Shown: one piece after another, positions 26,236 to 34,560 of the stretch
Numbering within the stretch: the first letter of the stretch is position 1
Layout of the letters: every line of letters starts with the position of its first letter
The notes under the pieces: model-generated
What the model was told of the DNA's origin: nothing
Seen by the model: only the letters and a program-made list of their open reading frames with translations
Databases searched by the model: none
DNA from: Litorimonas sp947503715
GTDB lineage: Bacteria > Pseudomonadota > Alphaproteobacteria > Caulobacterales > Maricaulaceae
Length of the DNA: 64,000 nucleotides
Assembly: GCF_050271975.1 (NCBI RefSeq)
Contig: NZ_CP189850.1
Coordinates: 248,001-312,000, forward strand
Direction: 5' to 3'
Program-made: the position numbers and the translations under genes

Positions 26236-27111
26236 CTAAGGCGTGTAGATTGTATAGGTCACATCGGCGGCCAAGGTCCCGACACCTTGGGAAAAATCAT
26301 AATTATTCCCATTAATGCCCGCACCTCGCAGGTTGTAACGCGACCTGAACCCGACGGCTTGCGTCATGATCGAGCCGTTATTACGGGCCGTCCGACGTCC
26401 GCCATCAAATACTTTGACAGGGCCGCCGGTCAAGCCAGCCAGCGTTTGCAATCCCGGACCCGCCCCAAATGTGACGCCGTCGCCGCCAACCCCGGGATCT
26501 TGTGCATTTCGACCCCATCGGTTCGCACCGCCACCGCCCGTGACGTCATATTGGAATCTATATCGGATATTCGAATAATCTAAGGCGCTAAAATCCCCGG
26601 TGGCTTGCAAGGCTGACGCTTCACCGAAAATATCGAACGCAACGTTGGATGTGACATAAAACCGTGATGCCCGCGCGCCGCCACCCAAAAGGTCGATATC
26701 CGTGCCGTCATCCAACCCGAACGCGTTATAGCTGTCATTGGCATCCAGTGTTTGATGCGGCCCTGCGGATGTGAATTGTCCGCCAAAAGTCGCGCCATTG
26801 ACCTGCAATTCCCAGCCGGACCCCTCGCCGCTGGAAATCGGGTTATAGCGCCCGGAATTGTAGTTAATCGTGCGTCCGTTCACGCCAATGATATCCGGCG
26901 CGGCTTCTCCGGATGTCGCGTCATCCAAGAGATGGAAATCATAGACCACCGGCGCGACACCGCCATTTTCTGAAAAATCCGATGCGCCAAAGACGATGAC
27001 AACGGCATGGGCACGGAAGAACGGTTTATCAAGGACAGAAGCAGACGCAACTGTACCGACAGCCGCACTCAGTCCGAGTGCCGCAACGGCACCAAGCGCC
27101 TTACGTCTCAT
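26236..27111 (-). CDS. Secreted protein of unknown function
   Basis: A 291-residue exported protein. The N-terminus MRRKALGAVAALGLSAAVGT is a Sec signal peptide with a likely cut after VASA. The mature part is rich in Gly, Asn, Asp and aromatic residues and looks beta-structured (LQVNGATFGGQFTSAG, RYRFQYDVTGGGGANRWG). No cysteine, no lipobox, no recognised domain and no C-terminal PEP-CTERM tail. The start could also be ATG 27129, six codons upstream. A perfect CtrA-type box lies 66 bp upstream, so expression may be tied to the cell cycle. I do not recognise the family. Confidence 0.7.
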   Translation of the reverse strand: MRRKALGAVAALGLSAAVGTVASASVLDKPFFRAHAVVIVFGASDFSENGGVAPVVYDFHLLDDATSGEAAPDIIGVNGRTINYNSGRYNPISSGEGSGWELQVNGATFGGQFTSAGPHQTLDANDSYNAFGLDDGTDIDLLGGGARASRFYVTSNVAFDIFGEASALQATGDFSALDYSNIRYRFQYDVTGGGGANRWGRNAQDPGVGGDGVTFGAGPGLQTLAGLTGGPVKVFDGGRRTARNNGSIMTQAVGFRSRYNLRGAGINGNNYDFSQGVGTLAADVTYTIYTP

Positions 27112-27176
27112 GTGGTATTCCCAACCCATGAAGAGCCCATAAGAGAATTGATTGAACCTTCACCTAAGAGCTTCGG

Positions 27177-27191
27177 TTAACAACGCCTTAA
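27177..27191. promoter_or_regulatory. CtrA-type binding site TTAA-N7-TTAA
   Basis: TTAACAACGCCTTAA matches the full CtrA consensus TTAA(N7)TTAA exactly. It lies 66 bp upstream of the secreted protein start (minus strand) and 127 bp upstream of the GbsR-like gene (plus strand). CtrA is the cell-cycle master regulator of Caulobacter and relatives; binding here is inferred from the motif alone. Confidence 0.5.
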
Positions 27192-27308
27192 AATCTGAAA
27201 GCTGCAAGTGTCGCAAAGACGGGTATGAGCGTTTCAAGGAGAGTCAGCGCGAAGCCGTCTCTCGAAATAATCTCTCCGGCCCTTTACAAAACACCTCCCG
27301 CTACTTAT

Positions 27309-27328
27309 ATTTCTGTCATGACAGAAAT
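27309..27328. promoter_or_regulatory. 20-bp perfect palindrome over a start codon, autoregulatory operator candidate
   Basis: ATTTCTGTCATGACAGAAAT is a perfect palindrome whose centre lies within the ATG (27318-27320) of the GbsR/MarR-like regulator. Dimeric winged-helix regulators bind sites of this size, so self-repression is likely. No good ribosome binding site is visible before this ATG, so the transcript may be leaderless or start inside the palindrome. Confidence 0.6.
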
Positions 27329-27872
27329 TACTGATAATAAAGCACTACCTGCCGCCGTCGAGCGTTTCGTCCTTCATTGGGGGGATATGGGCGGAACGTG
27401 GGGCGTGAACCGCACCGTCGCTCAAATTCACGCGTTGCTTTACCTCAGTGAAGCACCGCTCAATGCCGAGGACATCCAAACCCAACTCGGCGTGGCGCGG
27501 AGCAATGTCAGCAACAGCTTGAAAGAGCTTCTGACCTATAAGGTCATTCGCAAACACCCCATTCCGGGTGACCGCCGAGATCACTTCATCGCGGAGACCG
27601 ATGTCTGGCAGGTCGCGAAACATATTGCCGCCGTTCGCAAGGCGCGCGAAATCGACCCCGCTTTGGACACCCTGAATGACTGCCTCGCTGCCGCGGCGGG
27701 CGACGTGCGCGTGACGGATGAGCAGATCAAACGCTTGCGCGAAATGCAAGAATTCACGGCCACGATGGACCGTTGGTACGTGAAGATGTCCTCACTTCCC
27801 TCCACGACCCTCTCCCGCCTTGTCGCCATGGGCGACACGGTGGTGAAGGTTTTGAACTTGGGACGAAAATAG
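27318..27872 (+). CDS. GbsR/MarR family transcriptional regulator
   Basis: A 184-residue winged-helix DNA-binding protein. The region VNRTVAQIHALLYLSEAPLN and the recognition helix QLGVARSNVSNSLKELLTY fit GbsR-type MarR relatives, with a basic wing IPGDRRDHF. The C-terminal half is helical and likely mediates dimer formation. The frame is open 31 codons further up but MTEITDN is the natural start. A 20-bp palindrome covers the start codon. The gene leads a run of four genes (DUF4166, SRPBCC-like membrane protein, desaturase) that it may control; the sensed signal is unknown. Confidence 0.85.
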   Translation: MTEITDNKALPAAVERFVLHWGDMGGTWGVNRTVAQIHALLYLSEAPLNAEDIQTQLGVARSNVSNSLKELLTYKVIRKHPIPGDRRDHFIAETDVWQVAKHIAAVRKAREIDPALDTLNDCLAAAAGDVRVTDEQIKRLREMQEFTATMDRWYVKMSSLPSTTLSRLVAMGDTVVKVLNLGRK

Positions 27873-27893
27873 AGAACATAGAGGAGCGGCAAA

Positions 27894-28577
27894 ATGGTCG
27901 CGTTTAAATTTGAAAATGAAAACTGGGAACCGCCCCGACCGCCAGCCCCCATCGGGGATCTCCGGTTTCGGCAACTCTTTAGCGATGCGGACTGGAAAGC
28001 CCTGCCGCCCGCCGTGCGGGAACGATTTGGACGCCGCGTCGCGATTGGCGAAGCCCTCATCTATCGCGGTCACGTCAAATATAATCACGTTAATCGTTGG
28101 GGCCGGATTTTAAACAAAGCGCTGCGTTTCATCGGCGCGCCGCTGCCGCTGGACACACAAAACGCGGGGGCCGCCGCCATCGTAACTGTGACAGAGGCCC
28201 CAGATGGTGGCCAAATCTGGATGCGCCAATATGCGCGGGGCGATAGCCGGAAACCTTTTCCGCAAATCATCCAAAGTGCGAAACGTTTTACCGGCGCGAC
28301 GGGCATTGAAGAGCATATCGGCAAAGGCATCGGCATGAGCCTTCGCGCTTGTGTCGAGGACCGCGAGCTTGTCTTCCGCGCGGAAGATATTTTCTGGGAC
28401 ATCGGAAAACTCAGACTGAAACTCCCCCGCTGGCTGGGCCCAACCGTCCTCCGCGCCGGACATGAAGAAGTCGGAAACGATTGCTTCGTCTTCACTCTCC
28501 GGCTGGAACATAAATGGTTCGGCAAAATGTTGGATCAGCGCGTTTGGTTTCAGGATGATGTGGGAGCGAAAAGATGA
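27894..28577 (+). CDS. DUF4166 family protein
   Basis: A 227-residue protein matching DUF4166 in layout: FRQLFSDADWKALPPAVRER at the start, GEALIYRGHVKYNHVNRWGR, a central strand-rich region with IWMRQYARGD and a C-terminal part PTVLRAGHEEVGND with ALRLEHKWFGKML-like ending. No signal peptide or membrane helix. The family function is unknown; such domains are often attached to saccharopine-dehydrogenase-like or lipid-related proteins. It starts 21 bp after the regulator and overlaps the next gene by 4 bp, so it is part of the same operon. Confidence 0.8.
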   Translation: MVAFKFENENWEPPRPPAPIGDLRFRQLFSDADWKALPPAVRERFGRRVAIGEALIYRGHVKYNHVNRWGRILNKALRFIGAPLPLDTQNAGAAAIVTVTEAPDGGQIWMRQYARGDSRKPFPQIIQSAKRFTGATGIEEHIGKGIGMSLRACVEDRELVFRAEDIFWDIGKLRLKLPRWLGPTVLRAGHEEVGNDCFVFTLRLEHKWFGKMLDQRVWFQDDVGAKR

Positions 28578-29527
28578 CTTTCAAAGACCTATTAGTCGGC
28601 GGACCAAAACCCGTCTGGATTCGTTTTCTCCTCATCATCGGGGCCGCTACCCTGCTCACGCGACTGGGGCTCGATTCCCGCTTTGCGCAGACCTCGCTCT
28701 TCTATTGCCTCATCCCCTACCTCATCGGGGTCGTGCTCTATATTTTTATCCCGCAGCCGCAAGGGTGGTCCAAGCCCAAGCGGTTTGCGCGGCATATGCT
28801 GGCGGCGCTTATCGTCATGCTGGCGAGCTCGGCTATCCTGTTTGAGGGATTTCTCTGCGTCTTAATGGCCGCGCCGATCTATCTCTTCTTTGCGAGTCTG
28901 ACCTTTGCCTTTGGTCAGTCTCATCCGAATTATGATGAGAAACGCGTCAGCGACGTGTTTCGCGTTTCCGTCGTACCCGTCATTATTGCGATTATTTCCA
29001 TTGAAGGCATGACGGATAAGACCAGCTTCCCGCGCGAAGAAGTCATCACGCGAACTCAGGTCCTCAACCTGACGTCGGAACAGATACACGCCAATCTCGC
29101 CAAGCCCGTTCACATGGAGGGTGAGCGCAGCAAGTTTCTCTCCCTCTTCCCCCTGCCAGAAAAAGTGGAAGCGAACGGCTTTGCCCAAGGCGAGGTCCAT
29201 AAAGCCTTTTTCACCTATCGGCGTTGGGGTTTCACCAATGTCCATAAGGGCGAAACCTGGGTGCGTATGAAGACCGTCAAGCCGCTGAAAATCGAAACGG
29301 AAGTCACGAAAGATACGAGCTATTTCTCACATTACCTCACCGTGCACGGCACGCAGATCGACATGGTCCCACAGACTGACGGCACAACGGAAGTCAGTCT
29401 GACCATCCGCTACCGTCGCGAGTTGGACCCAGCCTGGTATTTCGGCCCGATGCAGCGCAAGGCGATACGCGAAAGTGCGGATTATCTGCTGACCCATGTT
29501 ATCGGAAAAGGTGCCGACGATGCGTGA
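28574..29527 (+). CDS. Membrane protein with C-terminal SRPBCC-like domain
   Basis: A 317-residue protein. Three or four transmembrane helices lie in the first ~150 residues (IRFLLIIGAATLLTRL, SLFYCLIPYLIGVVLYIFI, MLAALIVMLASSAILFEGFL, VVPVIIAIISIEGM). The rest is soluble: VLNLTSEQIHANLAKP, RRWGFTNVHKGETWVRM, TTEVSLTIRYRRELDPAWYF and a terminal amphipathic helix, which is the shape of an SRPBCC lipid-binding fold. The function is unknown. It overlaps the DUF4166 gene by 4 bp and the desaturase gene by 8 bp, and shared control with the desaturase suggests a lipid or membrane role. Confidence 0.7.
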   Translation: MTFKDLLVGGPKPVWIRFLLIIGAATLLTRLGLDSRFAQTSLFYCLIPYLIGVVLYIFIPQPQGWSKPKRFARHMLAALIVMLASSAILFEGFLCVLMAAPIYLFFASLTFAFGQSHPNYDEKRVSDVFRVSVVPVIIAIISIEGMTDKTSFPREEVITRTQVLNLTSEQIHANLAKPVHMEGERSKFLSLFPLPEKVEANGFAQGEVHKAFFTYRRWGFTNVHKGETWVRMKTVKPLKIETEVTKDTSYFSHYLTVHGTQIDMVPQTDGTTEVSLTIRYRRELDPAWYFGPMQRKAIRESADYLLTHVIGKGADDA

Positions 29528-30461
29528 TATTACGGACAGGATTGACCTCGCAAGAGGGAATGACGCCCTGACGGGGCGCATGGTGTGGGCACCGGCCAAA
29601 TCGTTGTGGTATTGTTTTCACACCCTCATCTGGCTGACTCTTGGCAGTTTTTATTTCAGCTGGGGTGCAGTCGCCGCCTTTCTCCTGCTCTCCATCATCA
29701 TTCTCTGCGGCGGACATAGCCTGGGTATGCACCGCAAACTCATCCATGACAGTTTTGACTGCCCGCTCTGGCTGGAACGGTTTGGCGTCTATCTCGGCAC
29801 GCTGGTCGGATTAGGCGGGCCTTTCACGATGATGCGCGCCCATGATATGCGCGACTGGGCGCAGCGTCAGAGCGATTGCCATCCCTTCTTTTCCCAACAC
29901 AGCTCGATTGCACGGGATTGGCTGTGGCAAATGCATATGACCCTGAGTCTTCGGGATGGACCCAAGATGGTCTATCCGGAAAAGCTCACGCGCGACCCCG
30001 TTATGATCTGGTTGCAACGGACAGTCTGGCTGCAGCAGCTCCCGATTGCACTGGCGCTTTATTATCTCGGCGGATGGGGTTTTGTCGCTTGGGGCGTGAG
30101 CGGGCGGATTATCATTTCCATTACCGGCCATTGGCTGATCGGCTGGTTCGCGCATAATCACGGACCGCGCGATTGGCATATCCACGGACATGCCACCCAA
30201 GGCTATAATGTGCCTGGCCCACTCGCCCTCTTTGGCTTTATCAGCTTTGGTGAGTGCTGGCACAATAATCACCACGCCTTCCCCGAAAGTGCGAAACTCG
30301 GCCTTATGCGCGGGCAAGTCGATCCCGGCTGGTGGGTGTTGAAAGCGTTGGAGAAAGTTGGTCTTGTTCGCAATCTTGTGCGGCCCGAAGACATTCCTCA
30401 CAGGGCAGAGCTACGACCCACCTTCCCAACACCGAAAAAACGTGCCACATCCCTGCCGTAA
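29520..30461 (+). CDS. Fatty acid desaturase (delta-9 acyl desaturase-like)
   Basis: A 313-residue membrane di-iron enzyme that introduces a double bond into acyl chains. Histidine boxes are GGHSLGMHRKLIHDSF near residue 66, HDMRDWAQRQSDCH near residue 108 and GECWHNNHHAFPES near residue 250; the last is the HxxHH box of delta-9 type desaturases. In the first two boxes the spacing differs from the canonical HRLxxH and HxxHH, so this is a divergent subgroup. Transmembrane pairs LWYCFHTLIWLTLGSFYFSW and FLLLSIIILCGG flank box one. Start ATG 29520 overlaps the previous stop. Confidence 0.85.
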   Translation: MRDITDRIDLARGNDALTGRMVWAPAKSLWYCFHTLIWLTLGSFYFSWGAVAAFLLLSIIILCGGHSLGMHRKLIHDSFDCPLWLERFGVYLGTLVGLGGPFTMMRAHDMRDWAQRQSDCHPFFSQHSSIARDWLWQMHMTLSLRDGPKMVYPEKLTRDPVMIWLQRTVWLQQLPIALALYYLGGWGFVAWGVSGRIIISITGHWLIGWFAHNHGPRDWHIHGHATQGYNVPGPLALFGFISFGECWHNNHHAFPESAKLGLMRGQVDPGWWVLKALEKVGLVRNLVRPEDIPHRAELRPTFPTPKKRATSLP

Positions 30462-30473
30462 GGGAGAACAAAG

Positions 30474-31610
30474 ATGGAACCCGTGTTTCGCTTTTCCGGT
30501 GCGTCGATCACCGTGACAGAAATTTTGCTGGCCGCGATATTGGTGCTGGTGGCGATCATCCTGACATGGGCCGTGATGCGTCGCGGGCAGACCTCTGAAG
30601 CGCGGGAATTGCAAAAACATCTGGCCGAGATGCGCGGCGAGCAATCGCGCCTTCAAGGCCGCCTCGCGCAATTTGCCGAGGATAGCGAGCGGCGCGATGC
30701 GAACTTTGCCGAGGTCCTCGATACACGTCTCGCCAATGTAACGGACCGCGTCGGGCAATCGCTGGCGCAGGTTCAGACCCGCAATCACGAAAGCCTGTCC
30801 AAGCTGAATGAGCGGCTCGGCCTGATCGATGCGGCGCAAAATAATATCAAGACGCTGGCGGGCGAAGTCTCCGGCCTACAATCCGTCCTGTCCAATAAAC
30901 AGGCACGGGGAGCCTTTGGCGAGAAGCAAATGCAGGACCTGATCAGCGCTTTCCTGCCCGCGCGCGCGTTCTCATTCCAACATACGCTGTCAAATAATAC
31001 GCGCGTCGACGCCCTCATCCATATGCCGGACGGACATGGCGACGTCGCCGTGGACAGTAAATTCCCGATGGAAAGCTGGCGGCAATTGGTAGAGGCGGAA
31101 AATACTTTTGAGGCGGAGAGTGCCGACCGCACATTTCGCAATGATATGTTGAAACATATAAAGGACATTTCGCGAAAATATTTAATTCAAGATGAGACTT
31201 ATGAACTAGCGCTGCTCTTCCTCCCGTCTGATGCGATTTTTGCGGAACTTCATTCCCGCTTTGATACCGTGGTTGATAAGGGGTTTTCGCAGCGCGTGGT
31301 CATCGTTTCGCCCACGACCTTCATGGCGACGCTGCACACAATGCAGGCTGTGATGAATGATGCGGATATTCAGAAAAATGCCGCACTGATCAAACGCGAA
31401 GTCGCGACAATGGCAGAGGACGTCGCACGGTTGGATGAACGGGTCGCGAAACTGCAAAAACATTTCGGGCAGGCCGAACAGGACATTGGCGATATTCGGA
31501 TTTCCACGCGGAAAATCACGTCTCGCGCCTCAAAGATTGGCAATGTGGAATTCGACTCAATTGAAGAAGAGCTCCCGCAACTTAAGCTCGTCTCGGATGG
31601 AGAGAACTGA
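30474..31610 (+). CDS. rmuC: DNA recombination protein RmuC
   Basis: A 378-residue protein: N-terminal membrane helix (EILLAAILVLVAIILTWAV), a coiled coil of about 100 residues (ELQKHLAEMRGEQSRLQGRL onward), and the RmuC nuclease-like domain with ARGAFGEKQMQDLI, DGHGDVAVDSKFPMESWRQL and YELALLFLPSDAIFAELHSR. RmuC limits DNA inversion at short repeats and belongs to the PD-(D/E)XK-like group; the VDSKFP motif is its typical core. The start is 12 bp after the desaturase stop. It shares one base with the start of the next gene (TGATG). Confidence 0.93.
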   Translation: MEPVFRFSGASITVTEILLAAILVLVAIILTWAVMRRGQTSEARELQKHLAEMRGEQSRLQGRLAQFAEDSERRDANFAEVLDTRLANVTDRVGQSLAQVQTRNHESLSKLNERLGLIDAAQNNIKTLAGEVSGLQSVLSNKQARGAFGEKQMQDLISAFLPARAFSFQHTLSNNTRVDALIHMPDGHGDVAVDSKFPMESWRQLVEAENTFEAESADRTFRNDMLKHIKDISRKYLIQDETYELALLFLPSDAIFAELHSRFDTVVDKGFSQRVVIVSPTTFMATLHTMQAVMNDADIQKNAALIKREVATMAEDVARLDERVAKLQKHFGQAEQDIGDIRISTRKITSRASKIGNVEFDSIEEELPQLKLVSDGEN

Positions 31611-31945
31611 TGTGGTATGGTGGACGCTTATTCAGACCGATCAAATCTTCTAAATCATCTGAGACGACAACAGATACAATTTTCAAATATGAACAGGTCG
31701 GGGATATGGTCACGGCAACTTATTCGGGTGGACAGGTCAGGTATGGCCATCTGATTGGACAGGTTCGACCAGACGGAAAGCTTGATATGCGCTACCACCA
31801 TATGGACCGGATGGGGCAACTCCGCACAGGGGTTTGCCTGACCACGCCGGAAGTCTTGGACAGCGGACGGTTACGCTTACATGAGGATTGGCAATGGACC
31901 TGTGGCAGCCATTCCAAGGGTCAGTCTGTTCTCGAAGAGATTTAA
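31610..31945 (+). CDS. Small conserved protein (often labelled N-acetylglutamate synthase-like), function uncertain
   Basis: A 111-residue soluble protein with a beta-rich repeat: GRLFRPIKSSKSSETTTDTI, YEQVGDMVTATYSGGQVRYG, LDMRYHHMDRMGQL and RLRLHEDWQWTCGSHSKGQS. Many bacteria have a single copy of this ~105-residue family, and databases often name it N-acetylglutamate synthase without evidence; no GNAT fold motif is visible. It is translationally coupled to rmuC by a TGATG junction and is convergent with the DUF6498-like gene, overlapping its stop by 4 bp. Confidence 0.75.
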   Translation: MWYGGRLFRPIKSSKSSETTTDTIFKYEQVGDMVTATYSGGQVRYGHLIGQVRPDGKLDMRYHHMDRMGQLRTGVCLTTPEVLDSGRLRLHEDWQWTCGSHSKGQSVLEEI

Positions 31946-32670
31946 CCTTTATCCGTCACGCCCGGATTTATCAGGCTCTTAATATCGGAATGTTCCACTT
32001 GATGCGCGAACAGGTCCACGACGGTTTTTATTAGGACGAGCATGATAAGCGTGCCGAGACCTTCATTAAAGATGAGCGATAAAAATCCGCCAAAAATAAT
32101 GACGACATGCAGCACGACAATCCGCGTATAGGGCATGAACATCTGCACATTGGCGGACCGTGTTTGATATTCTTTCTTCCCGTAAAAATTCACGAGCATG
32201 GAAATGAAATGACTCAGAGCGAGACCCAATAACGACCAGAGCAATAACCCACCCGCCAAGGCCGTGGGGAGATCTGAAAATTTCGGCATAGCTTTAAACG
32301 AGCTCTGGATGAACATGTAATGGCCGTAGCAGAAAATGCCGTAATGGACGGAGAAGAAGACGGCGAGAAAGATAAGGCCGGCCAATGGCGCGGGTTTTCC
32401 GGCATTAACATGGCCCTCATAATTACCCCGGGATTGAGACCTGTCTCTCATAGCTTTTGTCTCTTCGCCCGGACGCGGTGTTACCCCACGGCAGGACAGA
32501 AGCTTCGGAATGTTCAAGACACCAATCACCACATTCTCCAGCCAATAGAGGAAGATAATTGTTCCCGCATCCCAGCCGAAAAAGAAAACCCCGATTAGCG
32601 GGATTAGATTCATCGCGATGAGAGCCAGACTGGCCGGTGTGTATTGGAAATTTTTAATGAGTTTTAACAT
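31942..32670 (-). CDS. DUF6498-like integral membrane protein
   Basis: A 242-residue protein with about six transmembrane helices (ASLALIAMNLIPLIGVFFFG, TIIFLYWLENVVIGVLNIPK, GLIFLAVFFSVHYGIFCYGH, LLLWSLLGLALSHFISMLVN, IVVLHVVIIFGGFLSLIF). The conserved FLYWLENVVIGVLNIPK and SVHYGIFCYGHY patterns, together with the C-terminal helix LIMLVLIKTVVDLFAHQVEH, fit the DUF6498 family of unknown function. The gene precedes no obvious partner; recR lies 15 bp upstream on the same strand, so co-transcription from recR is possible. Confidence 0.75.
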   Translation of the reverse strand: MLKLIKNFQYTPASLALIAMNLIPLIGVFFFGWDAGTIIFLYWLENVVIGVLNIPKLLSCRGVTPRPGEETKAMRDRSQSRGNYEGHVNAGKPAPLAGLIFLAVFFSVHYGIFCYGHYMFIQSSFKAMPKFSDLPTALAGGLLLWSLLGLALSHFISMLVNFYGKKEYQTRSANVQMFMPYTRIVVLHVVIIFGGFLSLIFNEGLGTLIMLVLIKTVVDLFAHQVEHSDIKSLINPGVTDKG

Positions 32671-32685
32671 GCGCCCCGCACTCCG

Positions 32686-33297
32686 TTAAAAGGGCCGTCG
32701 GCTCTTCATGGCCGCTGTTATCGTGCCGTCATCCAGATAATCCAATTCTCCTCCTACAGGAACACCATGCGCGAGACGGGAAATCGTGACGCCCGTGCGT
32801 TCCAGATGATCGGTGATGTAATGCGCCGTCGTTTGACCGTCCACAGTCGCATTCATGGCGAGAATGACTTCCGCAACATCGCCCTGCTCGCCTCCGGCAC
32901 GACGGATGAGCGAGGCTATATTCAAGTCCTCAGGTCGGACACCGTCCAGCGCAGAGAGTGTCCCACCCAGTACATGATATTGCCCGCGAAACGCGCCCGC
33001 GCGCTCCATCGCCCAGAGGTCCGATACATCCTGCACAACGCAGATCGTCGTCTTGTCCCTGTTCGGCGCAGCACAGATATGGCAAGGGTTTGCAGAGTTG
33101 ACATTCCCACAAGTCCCGCATTCCGTAATCCGCTCCGCCGCCTCCCCGAGCGCGAGAGAGAGCGGTTTCATCAACGCGTCCGGTTTCTTGAGCAGAGCCA
33201 GAGCGGCGCGTCGTGCGGAACGCGGACCCAACCCCGGCAGTTTCGCCAATAATCCGATCAAGCGGTCGATTTCAGGGCTGACGGAATATTTCGACAT
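32686..33297 (-). CDS. recR: Recombination mediator protein RecR
   Basis: A 203-residue protein that, with RecO and RecF, loads RecA onto gapped DNA. It shows the N-terminal HhH segment LAKLPGLGPRSARRAALALL, the zinc-finger cysteines in CGTCGNVNSANPCHIC near residue 57, and the Toprim domain TICVVQDVSDLWAMERAGAF. In many bacteria recR follows ybaB and dnaX; here those two genes lie 4.5 kb away on the same strand, separated by the xylanase, ggt and others. ATG 33297 lies 123 bp from the divergent xylanase start. Confidence 0.96.
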   Translation of the reverse strand: MSKYSVSPEIDRLIGLLAKLPGLGPRSARRAALALLKKPDALMKPLSLALGEAAERITECGTCGNVNSANPCHICAAPNRDKTTICVVQDVSDLWAMERAGAFRGQYHVLGGTLSALDGVRPEDLNIASLIRRAGGEQGDVAEVILAMNATVDGQTTAHYITDHLERTGVTISRLAHGVPVGGELDYLDDGTITAAMKSRRPF

Positions 33298-33357
33298 AGG
33301 TCGGCTATAGAGTCTGTCGGGACGGTTTTCCAGTATTCTGATACACCGAAGAATTTC

Positions 33358-33376
33358 TATAATGACAACGTTGTCT
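33358..33376 (+). promoter_or_regulatory. TATAAT -10 with overlapping LacI-type operator upstream of the xylanase
   Basis: TATAAT at 33358-33363 is followed directly by TGACAACGTTGTCT (33363-33376), a 12-bp perfect palindrome with one more flanking base on each side. The operator would cover the transcription start, fitting repression by a LacI-family sugar regulator. No clear -35 was found at the right distance. Confidence 0.55.
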
Positions 33377-33420
33377 TTTTTGCCTATGTCGACCTAGATT
33401 TTCATATTTTGGAGCGCCCC

Positions 33421-34560
33421 ATGTCCACAACCCGTCGCCAAGTTCTCGCTGGATCTCTTGCTTTAGGGGGAAGTGCCGCGCTGCTCTCCGCCTGCGGAAC
33501 CGTTACATCAGAGGCCCCGACTCTGTCCGGTCCAGGACTGAACGCGATTGCGAAAACCAAAGGCCTACGTTTTGGGACAGCCATCAGCAGCGGGGCCCTC
33601 AAAGACCCGCGCTATCTCGACATTATCCGTCATGATTGCGGCAGTCTTGTCGCAGAGAATGAGCATAAGATTTATGTCGTCCAAGGACAGGAAGGACTGT
33701 ATCAATTTGACCGCGGTGACGCGATTGTCGATTTTGCACAGGCCAATGACATGGCGATGCGTGGTCATGTCCTGCTCTGGAATCGCGATGAGTTCCTGCC
33801 CGGCTGGATGAAAGACAAGGATTTTGGAGACAATCCCCGCGCAGCGATGGAGGCTTATCTCGACGACTATCTCACCGCAATGCTGACTCATTATCAGGGC
33901 ACAATTAAGAGTTGGGATGTCGTGAATGAAACCATTGATCCAGCAACAGGCCTGCCGCGCGAAACGCTCTTCACACAGACTTTCGGACCGGATGTCGTCG
34001 ACTGGGCGTTCCGCAAAGCCCGCGCCGTCGCGCCGGACACGCAACTCGTCTATAATGATTATATGATCTGGGAGCCGGGGAATGAGAAACACCGGACGGG
34101 CATATTAAAATTGCTGGAAGGGTTTCGCAGCCGCGATGTGCCGATTGATGCCTTCGGGATTCAATCCCATCTCGGTACGGGGGATGGATCGGTTCGAAAT
34201 ACGTACCCGGACCCGCAACGCCGTGAATGGCGGAATTTTGTCGATGAGATTGTCGGCATGGGGTATGACCTTATTTTATCCGAATTTGACGTGAACGACA
34301 CGCGCATTCCGGCAGACATCGCAACACGCGATCAAATGATGGCTGATTATGGCGGCGCCTTTCTGGACATGATGCTGGATTATAAAGAGGTCAGCGAAAT
34401 TCTCGCTTGGGGGATGGCGGATCATCATAGTTGGCTGCGAACATGGTGGCCGCGCGAGGACGGCGTGATTAAACGTCCCGGATTATATGATGACAAATAT
34501 CAGCCCAAACCGCTTTACTATGCGGTTCAGAAGGCTCTCAAAAACGCCCCGTCTAGGTAG
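33421..34560 (+). CDS. Endo-1,4-beta-xylanase, GH10 family
   Basis: A 379-residue exported hydrolase that cuts beta-1,4-xylan. The signal region MSTTRRQVLAGSLALGG, then LLSAC, combines a twin-Arg-like start with a lipobox, so it is probably a Tat or Sec lipoprotein. The catalytic residues are the acid/base Glu in SWDVVNETIDP near residue 166 and the nucleophile Glu in LILSEFDVND near residue 282; RGHVLLWNRDEFLPGW and ILAWGMADHHSWL are further GH10 marks. ATG 33421 has GGAG upstream. It has its own palindromic operator, so it is likely sugar-induced. Confidence 0.93.
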   Translation: MSTTRRQVLAGSLALGGSAALLSACGTVTSEAPTLSGPGLNAIAKTKGLRFGTAISSGALKDPRYLDIIRHDCGSLVAENEHKIYVVQGQEGLYQFDRGDAIVDFAQANDMAMRGHVLLWNRDEFLPGWMKDKDFGDNPRAAMEAYLDDYLTAMLTHYQGTIKSWDVVNETIDPATGLPRETLFTQTFGPDVVDWAFRKARAVAPDTQLVYNDYMIWEPGNEKHRTGILKLLEGFRSRDVPIDAFGIQSHLGTGDGSVRNTYPDPQRREWRNFVDEIVGMGYDLILSEFDVNDTRIPADIATRDQMMADYGGAFLDMMLDYKEVSEILAWGMADHHSWLRTWWPREDGVIKRPGLYDDKYQPKPLYYAVQKALKNAPSR

